Of a stretch of 38,450 nucleotides of DNA, positions 31,503 to 37,544 are shown one piece after another. A program made the position numbers and the translations under genes. The notes beneath the pieces are model-generated. The model saw only the letters and a list, made by a program, of their open reading frames with translations, ran no database searches and was not told the origin of the DNA. Position 1 is the stretch's first letter. Each line of letters starts with the position of its first letter. Source of the DNA: a virus; the IMG/VR virus record IMGVR_UViG_3300025872_000134, positions 1 to 38,450 of that record, one strand, 5' to 3'.

Positions 31503-31817
31503 ATGGAAACAGTAACAGTACAAGAATGGGCGGACGAAAATGTCTACGACACGGATGCCTTCCTAATCTACCTAGAAAACGGACACGTCAAAGCGACGGA
31601 CGAAATGACAGAGAGCGACCTAGAAGATAAGAAGACAGAATTTGAGGACGCATACCAAGGATGCCACGACACGTTCGCAGAATTCGTAGAAGAAATGGTG
31701 CGAGAAATTGAGGTAATCCCCGACTGGGTATCTAATCACATTGACTGGGAATCGGTAGCACGTGACTGGAGTCATGACTACTGGGAACAGGATGGTCACG
31801 TATTCCGGAACCTCTAA
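31503..31817 (+). CDS. Short ArdA-like antirestriction protein
   Basis: This 104-residue acidic protein starts at 31503 after GAAGGGGAGAAACAAACA. Its second half (DTFAEFVEEMVREIEVIPDWVSNHIDWESVARDWSHDYWEQDGHVFRNL by position, about 56-104) has the FAEE...IP..........IDWE..ARDW..DY....GHVF pattern of the ArdA C-terminal domain. ArdA mimics B-form DNA and blocks type I restriction enzymes. Full ArdA is about 165 residues, so this is a reduced form with a short N-terminal domain. Its early position fits protection of incoming DNA. Confidence 0.7.
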   Translation: METVTVQEWADENVYDTDAFLIYLENGHVKATDEMTESDLEDKKTEFEDAYQGCHDTFAEFVEEMVREIEVIPDWVSNHIDWESVARDWSHDYWEQDGHVFRNL

Positions 31818-31824
31818 GAAATAC

Positions 31825-31852
31825 TTGTAAGACACAACTAAATAACTAGACA
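31825..31852 (+). promoter_or_regulatory. Possible weak promoter after the ArdA-like gene
   Basis: TTGTAA (31825-31830), 16 bases and TAGACA (31847-31852) resemble promoter hexamers. No CRP-like box precedes them. An AGAAAGGGAAA leader follows as in the other cassettes. Confidence 0.3.
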
Positions 31853-31878
31853 GACAGTCCAATAGAAAGGGAAATAAA

Positions 31879-32094
31879 ATGGACACTATCTACACAGTAG
31901 AAATGACAGCACGACAGGCGGAACTAATCCTCCAATGCCTTAGCGAAGGAGTACGAGAGTACCGCGAGAGGGGAAAGAAAGTAGAGGGGACAGGGTTTGA
32001 CGTACTTGCCTACCAGTATTCACAGCAAGCGTTCAGTTACGAACTAATCCGTAGGTCTCTGTTCACAAACGCACAAGTTAGAAAGGTGGCGTAA
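31879..32094 (+). CDS. Hypothetical helical protein, 71 aa
   Basis: The ATG has AGAAAGGGAAATAAA upstream. The product (MDTIYTVEMTARQAELILQCLSEGVREYRERGKKVEG...YSQQAFSYELIRRSLFTNAQ) opens with a short strand and is then helical, resembling small phage early proteins that modulate host enzymes. No domain is recognised. Confidence 0.7.
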   Translation: MDTIYTVEMTARQAELILQCLSEGVREYRERGKKVEGTGFDVLAYQYSQQAFSYELIRRSLFTNAQVRKVA

Positions 32095-32098
32095 CAAA

Positions 32099-32284
32099 AT
32101 GGATAAGAAAATGGAACGTATTATTCAGAACGCATTAGTCACATCGGCGGAATACTGGCAGGAACGAGGGGACGATAACCTTCCCGACAGGGGAGAGACA
32201 CGGGACGATTGCTACACACGCTCGCGTGAGTACCGTCAGACATGGCAGGCACGAGTGGACGAGTACGGAGACTGGGCGGACTGA
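32099..32284 (+). CDS. Hypothetical protein, 61 aa
   Basis: It begins 4 bases after the previous stop; GAAAGG inside the preceding coding end can serve as ribosome-binding site. The product is polar and charged (SAEYWQERGDDNLPDRGETRDDCYTRSREYRQTWQARVDEYGDWAD). Function unknown. Its stop is followed directly by SOS box 3. Confidence 0.65.
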   Translation: MDKKMERIIQNALVTSAEYWQERGDDNLPDRGETRDDCYTRSREYRQTWQARVDEYGDWAD

Positions 32285-32285
32285 A

Positions 32286-32299
32286 CGAACATACGTTCG
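32286..32299. promoter_or_regulatory. SOS (LexA) box 3
   Basis: CGAACATACGTTCG fits CGAACRNRYGTTCG perfectly and differs from box 1 at one position. It abuts the CRP-like box of promoter 5 (32300), so binding by the two regulators could interfere. Confidence 0.65.
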
Positions 32300-32354
32300 T
32301 ATGACAAATGTCACAGAAAAAGGTCTTGACAGATAACTACAAGTGTGTTACTGT
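32300..32354 (+). promoter_or_regulatory. Rightward promoter 5 with CRP-like box
   Basis: The box TATGACAAATGTCACA (32300-32315) is followed after 10 bases by TTGACA (32326-32331), a 17-base spacer and TACTGT (32349-32354). The leader GCCAAGAGAAAGGGAAACA is shared with promoter 6. Confidence 0.7.
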
Positions 32355-32386
32355 TGGGAATGTAGCCAAGAGAAAGGGAAACACAA

Positions 32387-32545
32387 ATGGCAACAGCAAC
32401 TAAGAGGTCTGTCTACATAGACGGACAGTACGAGTGGAACGTCACCTACCAGAGAGATGGGGAACTTATCGCTAACAGTACGTGGGTATCCACAGAGCAG
32501 GAAGCGGACGCTCTCATCGCACAAATCACAGAGGGAAAGGACTAA
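32387..32545 (+). CDS. Small beta-type protein, 52 aa
   Basis: This short frame follows promoter 5 and AGAGAAAGGGAAACACAA. The product (MATATKRSVYIDGQYEWNVTYQRDGELIANSTWVSTEQEADALIAQITEG) fits a small three-stranded sheet plus a helix. It ends 4 bases before the next start. Unknown function. Confidence 0.65.
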   Translation: MATATKRSVYIDGQYEWNVTYQRDGELIANSTWVSTEQEADALIAQITEGKD

Positions 32546-32549
32546 GGGA

Positions 32550-33083
32550 ATGAACAGGCAAGAAGTAACAGAAGAATGGAACAAGAATCCCAACAGGGTA
32601 TTCATGTGGCAGAAAGAACCGTGGCGTACCACTAGCAGACCGTGTGTCATCCGTGAATTCGTGACTATCAAAGTGAAGCACGGAACAACTGGATACGGAC
32701 GGCAAACCAAGACTAACTACCGTGAACAATTGGGCGCACGTATCCAATACTGGGAACCGAACGCATGGAAGGAAAATCACCCTGACTATCGGTTCACAGC
32801 ACGAACAGCGGTTGTACCGTTCCGTTCGCTCTCATACTACGGGAGCGCCAGTATCCACGAATTCGTGAGGTCACAACGGGAATGGGAAGCACGTTGCGAA
32901 ACGCAACAAGTGGAGCGCCAGAACGCACGTGACGCTATCAACCAGGCTCTCACGGAATTGGGTATGCGAGCCATGTCTGACTATGACAGCAGTCTCCTCC
33001 TGTCTGTGACACAGGAAACTGTGGAACTGTTGCGGGACGCTATCGCCTACCGTGCGACTATGAAGCAGGAGGACGTGGCATGA
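32550..33083 (+). CDS. Hypothetical protein, 177 aa
   Basis: The ATG at 32550 follows AAGGACTAAGGGA. The first half is rich in basic and aromatic residues (RVFMWQKEPWRTTSRPCVIREFVTIKVKHGTTGYGRQTKTNYREQL); the second half is helical (REWEARCETQQVERQNARDAINQALTELG). It is the largest product of the rightward unit. It ends with a CAGGAGGACGTGGCATGA overlap into the next gene. No family is recognised; nucleic-acid binding is possible from its charge. Confidence 0.7.
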   Translation: MNRQEVTEEWNKNPNRVFMWQKEPWRTTSRPCVIREFVTIKVKHGTTGYGRQTKTNYREQLGARIQYWEPNAWKENHPDYRFTARTAVVPFRSLSYYGSASIHEFVRSQREWEARCETQQVERQNARDAINQALTELGMRAMSDYDSSLLLSVTQETVELLRDAIAYRATMKQEDVA

Positions 33084-33250
33084 GTGACGTTTCTAGGTGG
33101 AAGAACAGGAGCGTGGTAGTTATCAACGGTAGTACCGTGACGCTTACGAGCAAGCCGAAACGAGCAATAGATGGGACGTGGCTTGTGTTCTACGAGGACA
33201 AAGACGGAAAAGTACGAAGCACTTATGTGGGACAGGAGGACGTGGCATGA
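33080..33250 (+). CDS. Small basic beta-rich protein, 56 aa
   Basis: The ATG at 33080 overlaps the previous stop as ATGA, with AGGAGG upstream. The product (MSDVSRWKNRSVVVINGSTVTLTSKPKRAIDGTWLVFYEDKDGKVRSTYVGQEDVA) looks like a small SH3-like barrel. Its end repeats the QEDVA and CAGGAGGACGTGGCATGA junction of the gene before it. Confidence 0.65.
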   Translation: MSDVSRWKNRSVVVINGSTVTLTSKPKRAIDGTWLVFYEDKDGKVRSTYVGQEDVA

Positions 33251-33477
33251 CAACGACAGCAGAATGGACGACTGTCTATCTAGGAACGAAAGACAACCCA
33301 ACCAATTACCGTGTGGAATACATGGACGGGTGCGCGATGGTGAAGTGGGACATGATTAGGAGCGCGTTCTACCGTTCTTGCGATGGACTGTGGGTTGGGG
33401 ATGCTCTCTCAAAGCGCGTCATGGCAAGTGTGGAACACCTTGTATCGGGACAGTACAAAACGAATTGGCAGGTGTGA
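33247..33477 (+). CDS. Hypothetical protein, 76 aa
   Basis: The start at 33247 is fixed by the ATGA overlap and the AGGAGG upstream. The product (MTTTAEWTTVYLGTKDNPTNYRVEYMDGCAMVKWDMIRSAFYRSCDGLWVGDALSKRVMASVEHL) is alpha/beta. Unknown function; last gene before promoter 6. Confidence 0.65.
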   Translation: MTTTAEWTTVYLGTKDNPTNYRVEYMDGCAMVKWDMIRSAFYRSCDGLWVGDALSKRVMASVEHLVSGQYKTNWQV

Positions 33478-33527
33478 CGGACGACACAGAATAAATACTT
33501 GACAACCAAACCAAACAGTTATACGTT
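33473..33527 (+). promoter_or_regulatory. Rightward promoter 6 with degenerate CRP-like box
   Basis: TGTGACGGACGACACA (33473-33488) keeps the left half-site and two outer right bases. After 10 bases come TTGACA (33499-33504), 17 bases and TACGTT (33522-33527). The conserved 10-bp distance supports calling the weak box real. The box overlaps the stop of the previous gene. Confidence 0.6.
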
Positions 33528-33555
33528 ATAGATGCCAAGAGAAAGGGAAACAACA

Positions 33556-33807
33556 ATGGCAACAATGACAGAAACAGAAATGCGAGAGTACGCAGAGAGG
33601 TGCGCCTTAGGGTATCTCCTAGCAGACTACGACGAGACACTCCCATACGAGGAAGTATTGGGACTTATTGAGGAAGGGGACAACACGGTGGTCGTGTGGG
33701 AACCATTCGCAGACCATGATGGTGCGTTTGTCGTAGAGCAAATTGAGACGATGGCAAGGCTCCTCTTTAGTGACTTCCAATTTGTAACAGGACAGGGGAA
33801 GAAGTAA
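33556..33807 (+). CDS. Acidic hypothetical protein, 83 aa
   Basis: The ATG at 33556 follows AGAGAAAGGGAAACAACA. The product is strongly acidic (TETEMREYAERCALGYLLADYDETLPYEEVLGLIEEGDNTVVVWEPFADHDG) with a helical end, so DNA mimicry or binding to a basic host protein is possible. No family is recognised. Confidence 0.7.
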   Translation: MATMTETEMREYAERCALGYLLADYDETLPYEEVLGLIEEGDNTVVVWEPFADHDGAFVVEQIETMARLLFSDFQFVTGQGKK

Positions 33808-34127
33808 TGGAAACAGTAGAAACACAAGACGTGTGGACGTACATGGAGAACGCTCCAGCACATTTGGAAGCAACAGCAAATCTGTTCCACTGGTCTACAA
33901 ACTACGACTGGGGACAACGACCGTCGCAACTATTCCTAGACCTAATCGGATGGAGTGGTGAGAACATCGGCAGACCACAAGCAAGCAACGACTACTCACG
34001 ATACTTAGGGTATTTGGAATTGGATTACCTTGCCGACGCTCTGAAAGAGTACGCAACACGTCCCCAAGAAGTAGAGCAGTGGATAGAAGGACTGTTCGCT
34101 ACCGAGCAGGAGGACGACAATGCCTAA
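33807..34127 (+). CDS. Conserved actinophage early protein, 106 aa
   Basis: Start overlaps the previous stop as TAATG. The body SQLFLDLIGWSGENIG...SRYLGYLELDYLADALKEYATRPQEVEQWIEGL matches a small protein pattern (FLDLIG.S.E..G....LGYLE.DYLADAL..YA..P..V..W) that I know from actinophage and streptomycete sequences. The N-terminal part resembles an Asn/Trp-rich adaptor. Biochemical role unknown. Confidence 0.75.
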   Translation: METVETQDVWTYMENAPAHLEATANLFHWSTNYDWGQRPSQLFLDLIGWSGENIGRPQASNDYSRYLGYLELDYLADALKEYATRPQEVEQWIEGLFATEQEDDNA

Positions 34128-34329
34128 CTACAACGTGGTAATGCGTGTGCCTGTCCGCTATGTGGAATACACATACAAGGTATGGGCAGAGAACGAGACA
34201 GAGGTTCGGCGCATCGTGGATGAGCAGGACGAGAACTGGTACGACGCTGACATGAGCCTGACTCATGTGGAGACGGACTGTTGGAACGACCCCGAGGTTG
34301 TGGAAATTGAGGAGGACGACAATGAGTGA
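34120..34329 (+). CDS. Acidic hypothetical protein, 69 aa
   Basis: The ATG overlaps the previous gene by 8 bases after GAGGACGACA. The product (VVMRVPVRYVEYTYKVWAENETEVRRIVDEQDENWYDADMSLTHVETDCWNDPEVVEIEEDDNE) is beta-alpha with a very acidic C-terminus. Its GAGGAGGACGACAATG end repeats the junction at its own start. Unknown function. Confidence 0.65.
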   Translation: MPNYNVVMRVPVRYVEYTYKVWAENETEVRRIVDEQDENWYDADMSLTHVETDCWNDPEVVEIEEDDNE

Positions 34330-34624
34330 ACACTTGATTTACTTTGACATGGAAGACAACCTTATGGATGGAAACGGATGGAATGTGATTAGCAAATCAG
34401 ACACGCTTGTAGCCATGAGGTTCCCTACCGAACAGAGCGCATACGAGTGGTGCGAACTCAATGGGCATACTGTCCGCGCACGTGACTGGTACAACGCTTG
34501 TGACTGGTGTGGAGACCTGACAGATAATGGAGCAGGTTATTACTTGGAAGAATTGGGGACAGAGGACAGACTGTGTGCCGACTGTTTCAGTAGGGCAACC
34601 GAGAAAGGAAACAACAATGAGTAA
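34322..34624 (+). CDS. Zinc-finger-like protein, 100 aa
   Basis: The ATG at 34322 overlaps the previous stop by 8 bases; a longer frame from 34265 lacks this coupling. The N-terminal 60 residues are alpha/beta (VISKSDTLVAMRFPTEQSAYEWCELNG). The C-terminal part has CDWCG and CADC, about 25 residues apart, a likely zinc site. Partner unknown. Confidence 0.7.
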   Translation: MSEHLIYFDMEDNLMDGNGWNVISKSDTLVAMRFPTEQSAYEWCELNGHTVRARDWYNACDWCGDLTDNGAGYYLEELGTEDRLCADCFSRATEKGNNNE

Positions 34625-34859
34625 TCGGTTCATGGTGACAGCCAAAGTGACGTTCGTTATTGACGACATTGAGAGCGACGACGTGGCAGAGATGTTCCAC
34701 TATCTGATGGGACGTGCGCCACAAGACATGGACGGCATCGTCTACGCCGACACACACTATCTCTACTGGGATGAAGTGGACGAGGACGGACGGCTCATGG
34801 ACGACGGAGAATCTGGTGACCAGATACTTGACCCGACCTGTATCGGAGAGGTGCGATGA
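34617..34859 (+). CDS. Acidic alpha/beta protein, 80 aa
   Basis: ATG 34617 follows GAGAAAGGAAACAACA. The product (FMVTAKVTFVIDDIESDDVAEMFHYLMGRAPQDMDGIVYADTHYLYWDEVDEDGRLMDDGESGDQI) is very acidic. It overlaps the next gene by 4 bases. Unknown function. Confidence 0.65.
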   Translation: MSNRFMVTAKVTFVIDDIESDDVAEMFHYLMGRAPQDMDGIVYADTHYLYWDEVDEDGRLMDDGESGDQILDPTCIGEVR

Positions 34860-35041
34860 TGTACGCATACCAACAACTGTCAGAATTCTGGGGAGAAATA
34901 ACAGGGAACCTCATGCTGGTAGTCCTCCTGTTCTGTATCCTCCCTATCCTTGTGGGTATCCGTGAGGAACGACGACGAGGATGCCGACGCAGGCACCCTG
35001 CCACCAAGTCTCATTACTACAAAACAAGAAAGGGAAACTAA
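34856..35041 (+). CDS. Single-pass membrane protein with basic tail, 61 aa
   Basis: A short N-terminus is followed by one TM helix (NLMLVVLLFCILPILVGI, about 18-35) and a strongly basic cytoplasmic tail (REERRRGCRRRHPATKSHYYKTRKGN). Two in-frame ATGs (34856, 34859) overlap the previous stop. An early membrane protein of this kind could act in superinfection exclusion or host membrane control, which is only inference. Confidence 0.65.
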   Translation: MMYAYQQLSEFWGEITGNLMLVVLLFCILPILVGIREERRRGCRRRHPATKSHYYKTRKGN

Positions 35042-35199
35042 TGAGAAATGAAAACTGTTCATGCCCGACCGAGGTATGGCACAACGAACTATGCCCAACC
35101 TGTATACGCAGTATGTACCACGACGATGGCTACACACCTGCCGACGGATGGTTCACAGCAGAACAACTTGCTGATGCCTTGACGGAAGTGATGGCATGA
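35041..35199 (+). CDS. Cys-rich small protein, 52 aa
   Basis: The start at 35041 follows AAGAAAGGGAAACTA and overlaps the previous TAA as TAATG. CSCP and CPTC give a likely zinc-binding site in the first 22 residues; the rest is helical (TAEQLADALTEVMA). Unknown function. Confidence 0.6.
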   Translation: MRNENCSCPTEVWHNELCPTCIRSMYHDDGYTPADGWFTAEQLADALTEVMA

Positions 35200-35408
35200 T
35201 GGACACTACATACTTCACCCGTGATGGTGACGTTCTCTGTGAAACGCAAGGACACCGACGATGGGATTGCTCCCATTGGGACAAGCAAGACTGGGAAGAA
35301 TTCTGGGATAGAGACTTTGGTGGTCAATGCTCATACATTGAGGGACTTGGTGGTATCAACGATGGGTTGCCGGAGATTATCTATGACCCGTGGGATGGTG
35401 CGCTATGA
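35196..35408 (+). CDS. Hypothetical protein, 70 aa
   Basis: The ATG overlaps the previous stop as ATGATGG. The product is rich in Asp, Gly and Trp (TRDGDVLCETQGHRRWDCSHWDKQDWEEFWDRDFGGQCSYIEGLGG). DWEEFWDR resembles DWERFWDR in the 70-residue protein at 31185, so the two may share a motif. Unknown function. Confidence 0.6.
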   Translation: MMDTTYFTRDGDVLCETQGHRRWDCSHWDKQDWEEFWDRDFGGQCSYIEGLGGINDGLPEIIYDPWDGAL

Positions 35409-35701
35409 ACAAGACTTACGAGATTGCTTTGTACGACGCAGGGATTGAGGACAGAATTACTGTCACGGTAGATGGCAGGACAGCACGTCAGAACCGTTTG
35501 CCTCTTTCTCTTGTAGAGTACGCACGAGCGCAGGCACGGGCTGGTGAATACCATCGCTACACAATTTCACAGATTAGATTGCCTCACATTATGGGAGACA
35601 AGGTTGTACCTGCCGTCGCCCGTCTTGTGTTTGAGGAGGTGAACTGTGACGGTACCTACGCCACGTCTGCTATGGACACGGATTCATTCGCCACGACGTA
35701 G
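35405..35701 (+). CDS. Hypothetical protein, 98 aa
   Basis: The start at 35405 is fixed by the ATGA overlap with the previous stop. The product (KTYEIALYDAGIEDRITVTVDGRTARQNRLPLSLVEYARAQARAG, then ISQIRLPHIMGDKVVPAVARLVFEEV) is alpha/beta. Its end overlaps the next gene by 56 bases. Unknown function. Confidence 0.6.
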   Translation: MNKTYEIALYDAGIEDRITVTVDGRTARQNRLPLSLVEYARAQARAGEYHRYTISQIRLPHIMGDKVVPAVARLVFEEVNCDGTYATSAMDTDSFATT

Positions 35702-35903
35702 CACACGGCTGCTTGTCATACGAAAGACAAACACCCCGAAACAACGATGGTATGTGATGGGTATGTATGGATACCGTTGGACTGGTTCACTTACAAAAGC
35801 AACAAAGTTCCCTGACGAGGTTGCTGTGGAACGTGAACTGTATTCCACCCGTGTTCACTATGAAGCCACTTATGTAGTGGAAGAAATACAAGTCGCCAGA
35901 TAA
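35646..35903 (+). CDS. Last rightward gene, hypothetical basic protein, 85 aa
   Basis: A GTG start at 35646 is supported by GAGGAGG six bases upstream, despite a 56-base overlap with the previous gene. The second half (QRWYVMGMYGYRWTGSLTKATKFPDEVAVERELYSTRVHYEATYVVEEI) resembles small phage proteins with a GYRWTGSLT-ATKF pattern. A later start at an internal ATG cannot be excluded. The terminator begins 19 bases after its stop. Confidence 0.6.
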   Translation: MTVPTPRLLWTRIHSPRRSTRLLVIRKTNTPKQRWYVMGMYGYRWTGSLTKATKFPDEVAVERELYSTRVHYEATYVVEEIQVAR

Positions 35904-35922
35904 TCCTCCCTTTCTCTGGCTG

Positions 35923-35966
35923 AGAGCCACCACGGTTTCTAGTTCCGTGGTGGCTCTCTTTATTTG
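35923..35966 (+). terminator. Strong terminator at the convergence point
   Basis: GAGAGCCACCACGG and CCGTGGTGGCTCTC form a perfect 14-bp stem with an 8-base loop, followed by TTTATTT on the plus strand. It ends the rightward unit. On the minus strand the hairpin is not followed by a T tract, but it could still stop or process the opposing transcript that ends at 35960. Confidence 0.9.
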
Positions 35967-36232
35967 TATGTCAAAGGTGTAGGTGTATGCGTCATGGCAG
36001 AGCGTTCACGTGGAGTCTTGCCACCATACACACCAAACCGATACCGCTGACCGGATTCATGTTCTAATGCGAACGCTAAACAATGGTCTATCACTTCGCA
36101 TTTCTTACAGAACTCCAAGCCTTTACGGTACACAGACTCTTGTCCGCCGGGGTTATCAGGGAACATAATGTCTAGCGAGATACCTTTACAAGCAGCACGG
36201 TCTTGCCAGTTGAGGCTCACTCTTTCCTCCAC
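35960..36232 (-). CDS. WhiB-family iron-sulfur transcription regulator
   Basis: This 90-residue protein has the four cluster-binding cysteines C15, C42, C45 and C51 (C-x26-C-x2-C-x5-C) and the family turn GVYGGKTPRER after them, then a basic tail. WhiB proteins are found only in Actinobacteria and their phages, bind a 4Fe-4S cluster and act with the primary sigma factor. Phage copies (as in mycobacteriophage TM4) can block host WhiB2 and exclude superinfection. It is the last gene of the right-hand leftward block, next to the convergent terminator. Confidence 0.9.
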   Translation of the reverse strand: MEERVSLNWQDRAACKGISLDIMFPDNPGGQESVYRKGLEFCKKCEVIDHCLAFALEHESGQRYRFGVYGGKTPRERSAMTHTPTPLTYK

Positions 36233-36429
36233 GGCACGACAGTAGGCATCGCCTCATCATGCTCGGCAGGTGTGGACACAACACGGATGACATGAACACA
36301 AGGGTCGTCCCCATCTTCCCATGCCATCTCCTCTGCCACAGTGAACGGAACTCCATCGTGGGTTTGGCACACCACAGGGCAACACCACTTCTGGTCAATG
36401 CCGTACTGAACCCATTCGTCAAACGTCAT
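36217..36429 (-). CDS. Conserved actinophage protein, 70 aa
   Basis: MTFDEWVQYGIDQKWCCPVVCQTHDGVPFTVAEEMAWEDGDDPCVHVIRV is an N-terminus I know from many small actinophage proteins; it has a CC/C/C set of cysteines that could bind metal. The ATG overlaps the previous stop as ATGA and its end overlaps whiB by 16 bases. Function unknown. Confidence 0.75.
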   Translation of the reverse strand: MTFDEWVQYGIDQKWCCPVVCQTHDGVPFTVAEEMAWEDGDDPCVHVIRVVSTPAEHDEAMPTVVPWRKE

Positions 36430-36521
36430 CGGTTCCTACCTTCACGCAAATACTGGATGGTGACAGGGGCGAAGATACCGATGATGAAGAACAGCAGGGC
36501 TACGAGTGTGCTGTCGTACAT
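36426..36521 (-). CDS. Single-pass membrane miniprotein, 31 aa
   Basis: This short frame starts at 36521, overlapping the SSB stop as TGATG, and ends overlapping the next start as ATGA. The product (MYDSTLVALLFFIIGIFAPVTIQYLREGRNR) is one TM helix with a basic tail. The precise overlaps on both sides support it despite its size. Confidence 0.55.
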   Translation of the reverse strand: MYDSTLVALLFFIIGIFAPVTIQYLREGRNR

Positions 36522-36928
36522 CAGAACGGCTCCTCATCACCGAGCATCGGACTGTTCATGTTGCGTCCAACCATTCCGGTGCGGGCAACAACCTTGTCGC
36601 TCTGGTCTTTCACCCATGCCGACCAACGGCATGATGCGCCAACTTCTTCTGCGATTACCTTGCGGGCGTAACCTTTGGTGCCGTCCTTCTTGGTGAATTC
36701 TTCTTCCTCAATACGTCCGACAATAAGAACGCTGTCGCCCTTGTTGAGCGTGTTAGCAACGTTGTCCGCAAGGTTTCCGAAGACAAGGATGTTGTGCCAT
36801 GTTGTCTTCTTCTTGTCGTCCTTGCCGTAGTTGTCGGCAACAGAGAAGGTAAGCATGGATGTTCCGCCGTTGCTGACCTTCATCTCTGGTTCTTTGCCCA
36901 CGGTTCCGTGGATTGTGACTGTGTTCAC
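36521..36928 (-). CDS. ssb: Single-stranded DNA-binding protein
   Basis: This 135-residue protein with an OB fold (VTIHGTVGKEPEMKVSNGGTSMLTFSVADNY, then TTWHNILVFGNLADNVANTLNKGDSVLIVGRIEEEEF) has the acidic tip LGDEEPF typical of SSB proteins, which recruits partners. The start is GTG 36928 with AAAAAGGAAACC upstream and a GTGA overlap with the previous stop. It protects single strands for the exonuclease/annealing system and for replication by host enzymes. Confidence 0.9.
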   Translation of the reverse strand: MNTVTIHGTVGKEPEMKVSNGGTSMLTFSVADNYGKDDKKKTTWHNILVFGNLADNVANTLNKGDSVLIVGRIEEEEFTKKDGTKGYARKVIAEEVGASCRWSAWVKDQSDKVVARTGMVGRNMNSPMLGDEEPF

Positions 36929-37071
36929 TTGGTTTCCTTTTTGGTTAGGGGTGTTATTCTCTCTGCCTTTTTCTGGCAGCGATGTTGGGGTACGCCGACA
37001 AGGGGGACGTACGTGGTGAGGCTTTTACCGCAGTATCGGCAGTGCCATTCGACCCTTTCGTTCTTGGTCAT
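36925..37071 (-). CDS. Small zinc-finger-like basic protein, 48 aa
   Basis: This short frame encodes EWHCRYCGKSLTTYVPLVGVPQHRCQKKAERITP with a CRYC pair and a later HRC, so a CCHC- or CCC-type zinc site, then a Lys-rich tail. It ends in a GTGA overlap with ssb. Probably nucleic-acid binding; unproven. Confidence 0.6.
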   Translation of the reverse strand: MTKNERVEWHCRYCGKSLTTYVPLVGVPQHRCQKKAERITPLTKKETK

Positions 37072-37080
37072 TTCGTTAGT

Positions 37081-37488
37081 CTACTTCTTGGATGCTTTGC
37101 TGGCAAGCCCTGACGTGGGTCGCCAGTGGGCTAATCCTCCGTGGGTGTAGAGGTAGTGGGCGACGGCGAGATTACAGTTCACGTTGGTGAGGGCGAGGAT
37201 GTGGTCTTGGTTGGGACGCAAACGACAAACGGTATGGGTGACTGTTTTCCACGCCCCTGAAATCTGAACCAACCCTACGTCGGGTCTGCCTGTGGTGCGT
37301 CTGATGGGGGACACGGACTTGGGTTGGCATCTGGACTCACGCCAAGAAATGTAGGAGAACGCCTTGACGGGCAGGTGATACTGGCGGAACAGCGCTTCGT
37401 ATTGCGGGCAGGAACCTTTCGCTGCTGACGCTGGTGCGGCTGTCGCAAGTGGTGCGAGTAGACAAATGGTGAGTATGAGTTTGCGCAT
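37081..37488 (-). CDS. Secreted lysozyme-like (transglycosylase) protein
   Basis: The 135-residue product starts with a signal peptide (MRKLILTICLLAPLATAAPASA, cut at about 22) and then has a lysozyme-like core: FSYISWRESRC with E51 as likely catalytic acid, VGLVQISGAWK, and NLAVAHYLYTHGGLAHW. This is the SLT/lysozyme superfamily pattern. AAGGAGG precedes the ATG. Being secreted, it can act without a holin. It is far from the M15 endolysin gene, so it may have a separate timing or role. Confidence 0.75.
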   Translation of the reverse strand: MRKLILTICLLAPLATAAPASAAKGSCPQYEALFRQYHLPVKAFSYISWRESRCQPKSVSPIRRTTGRPDVGLVQISGAWKTVTHTVCRLRPNQDHILALTNVNCNLAVAHYLYTHGGLAHWRPTSGLASKASKK

Positions 37489-37544
37489 AGAGCCTCCTTG
37501 TGGTTGGCTTGCCCCGTTTCTCTGTCTGAAACGTAGTCTAGCAG

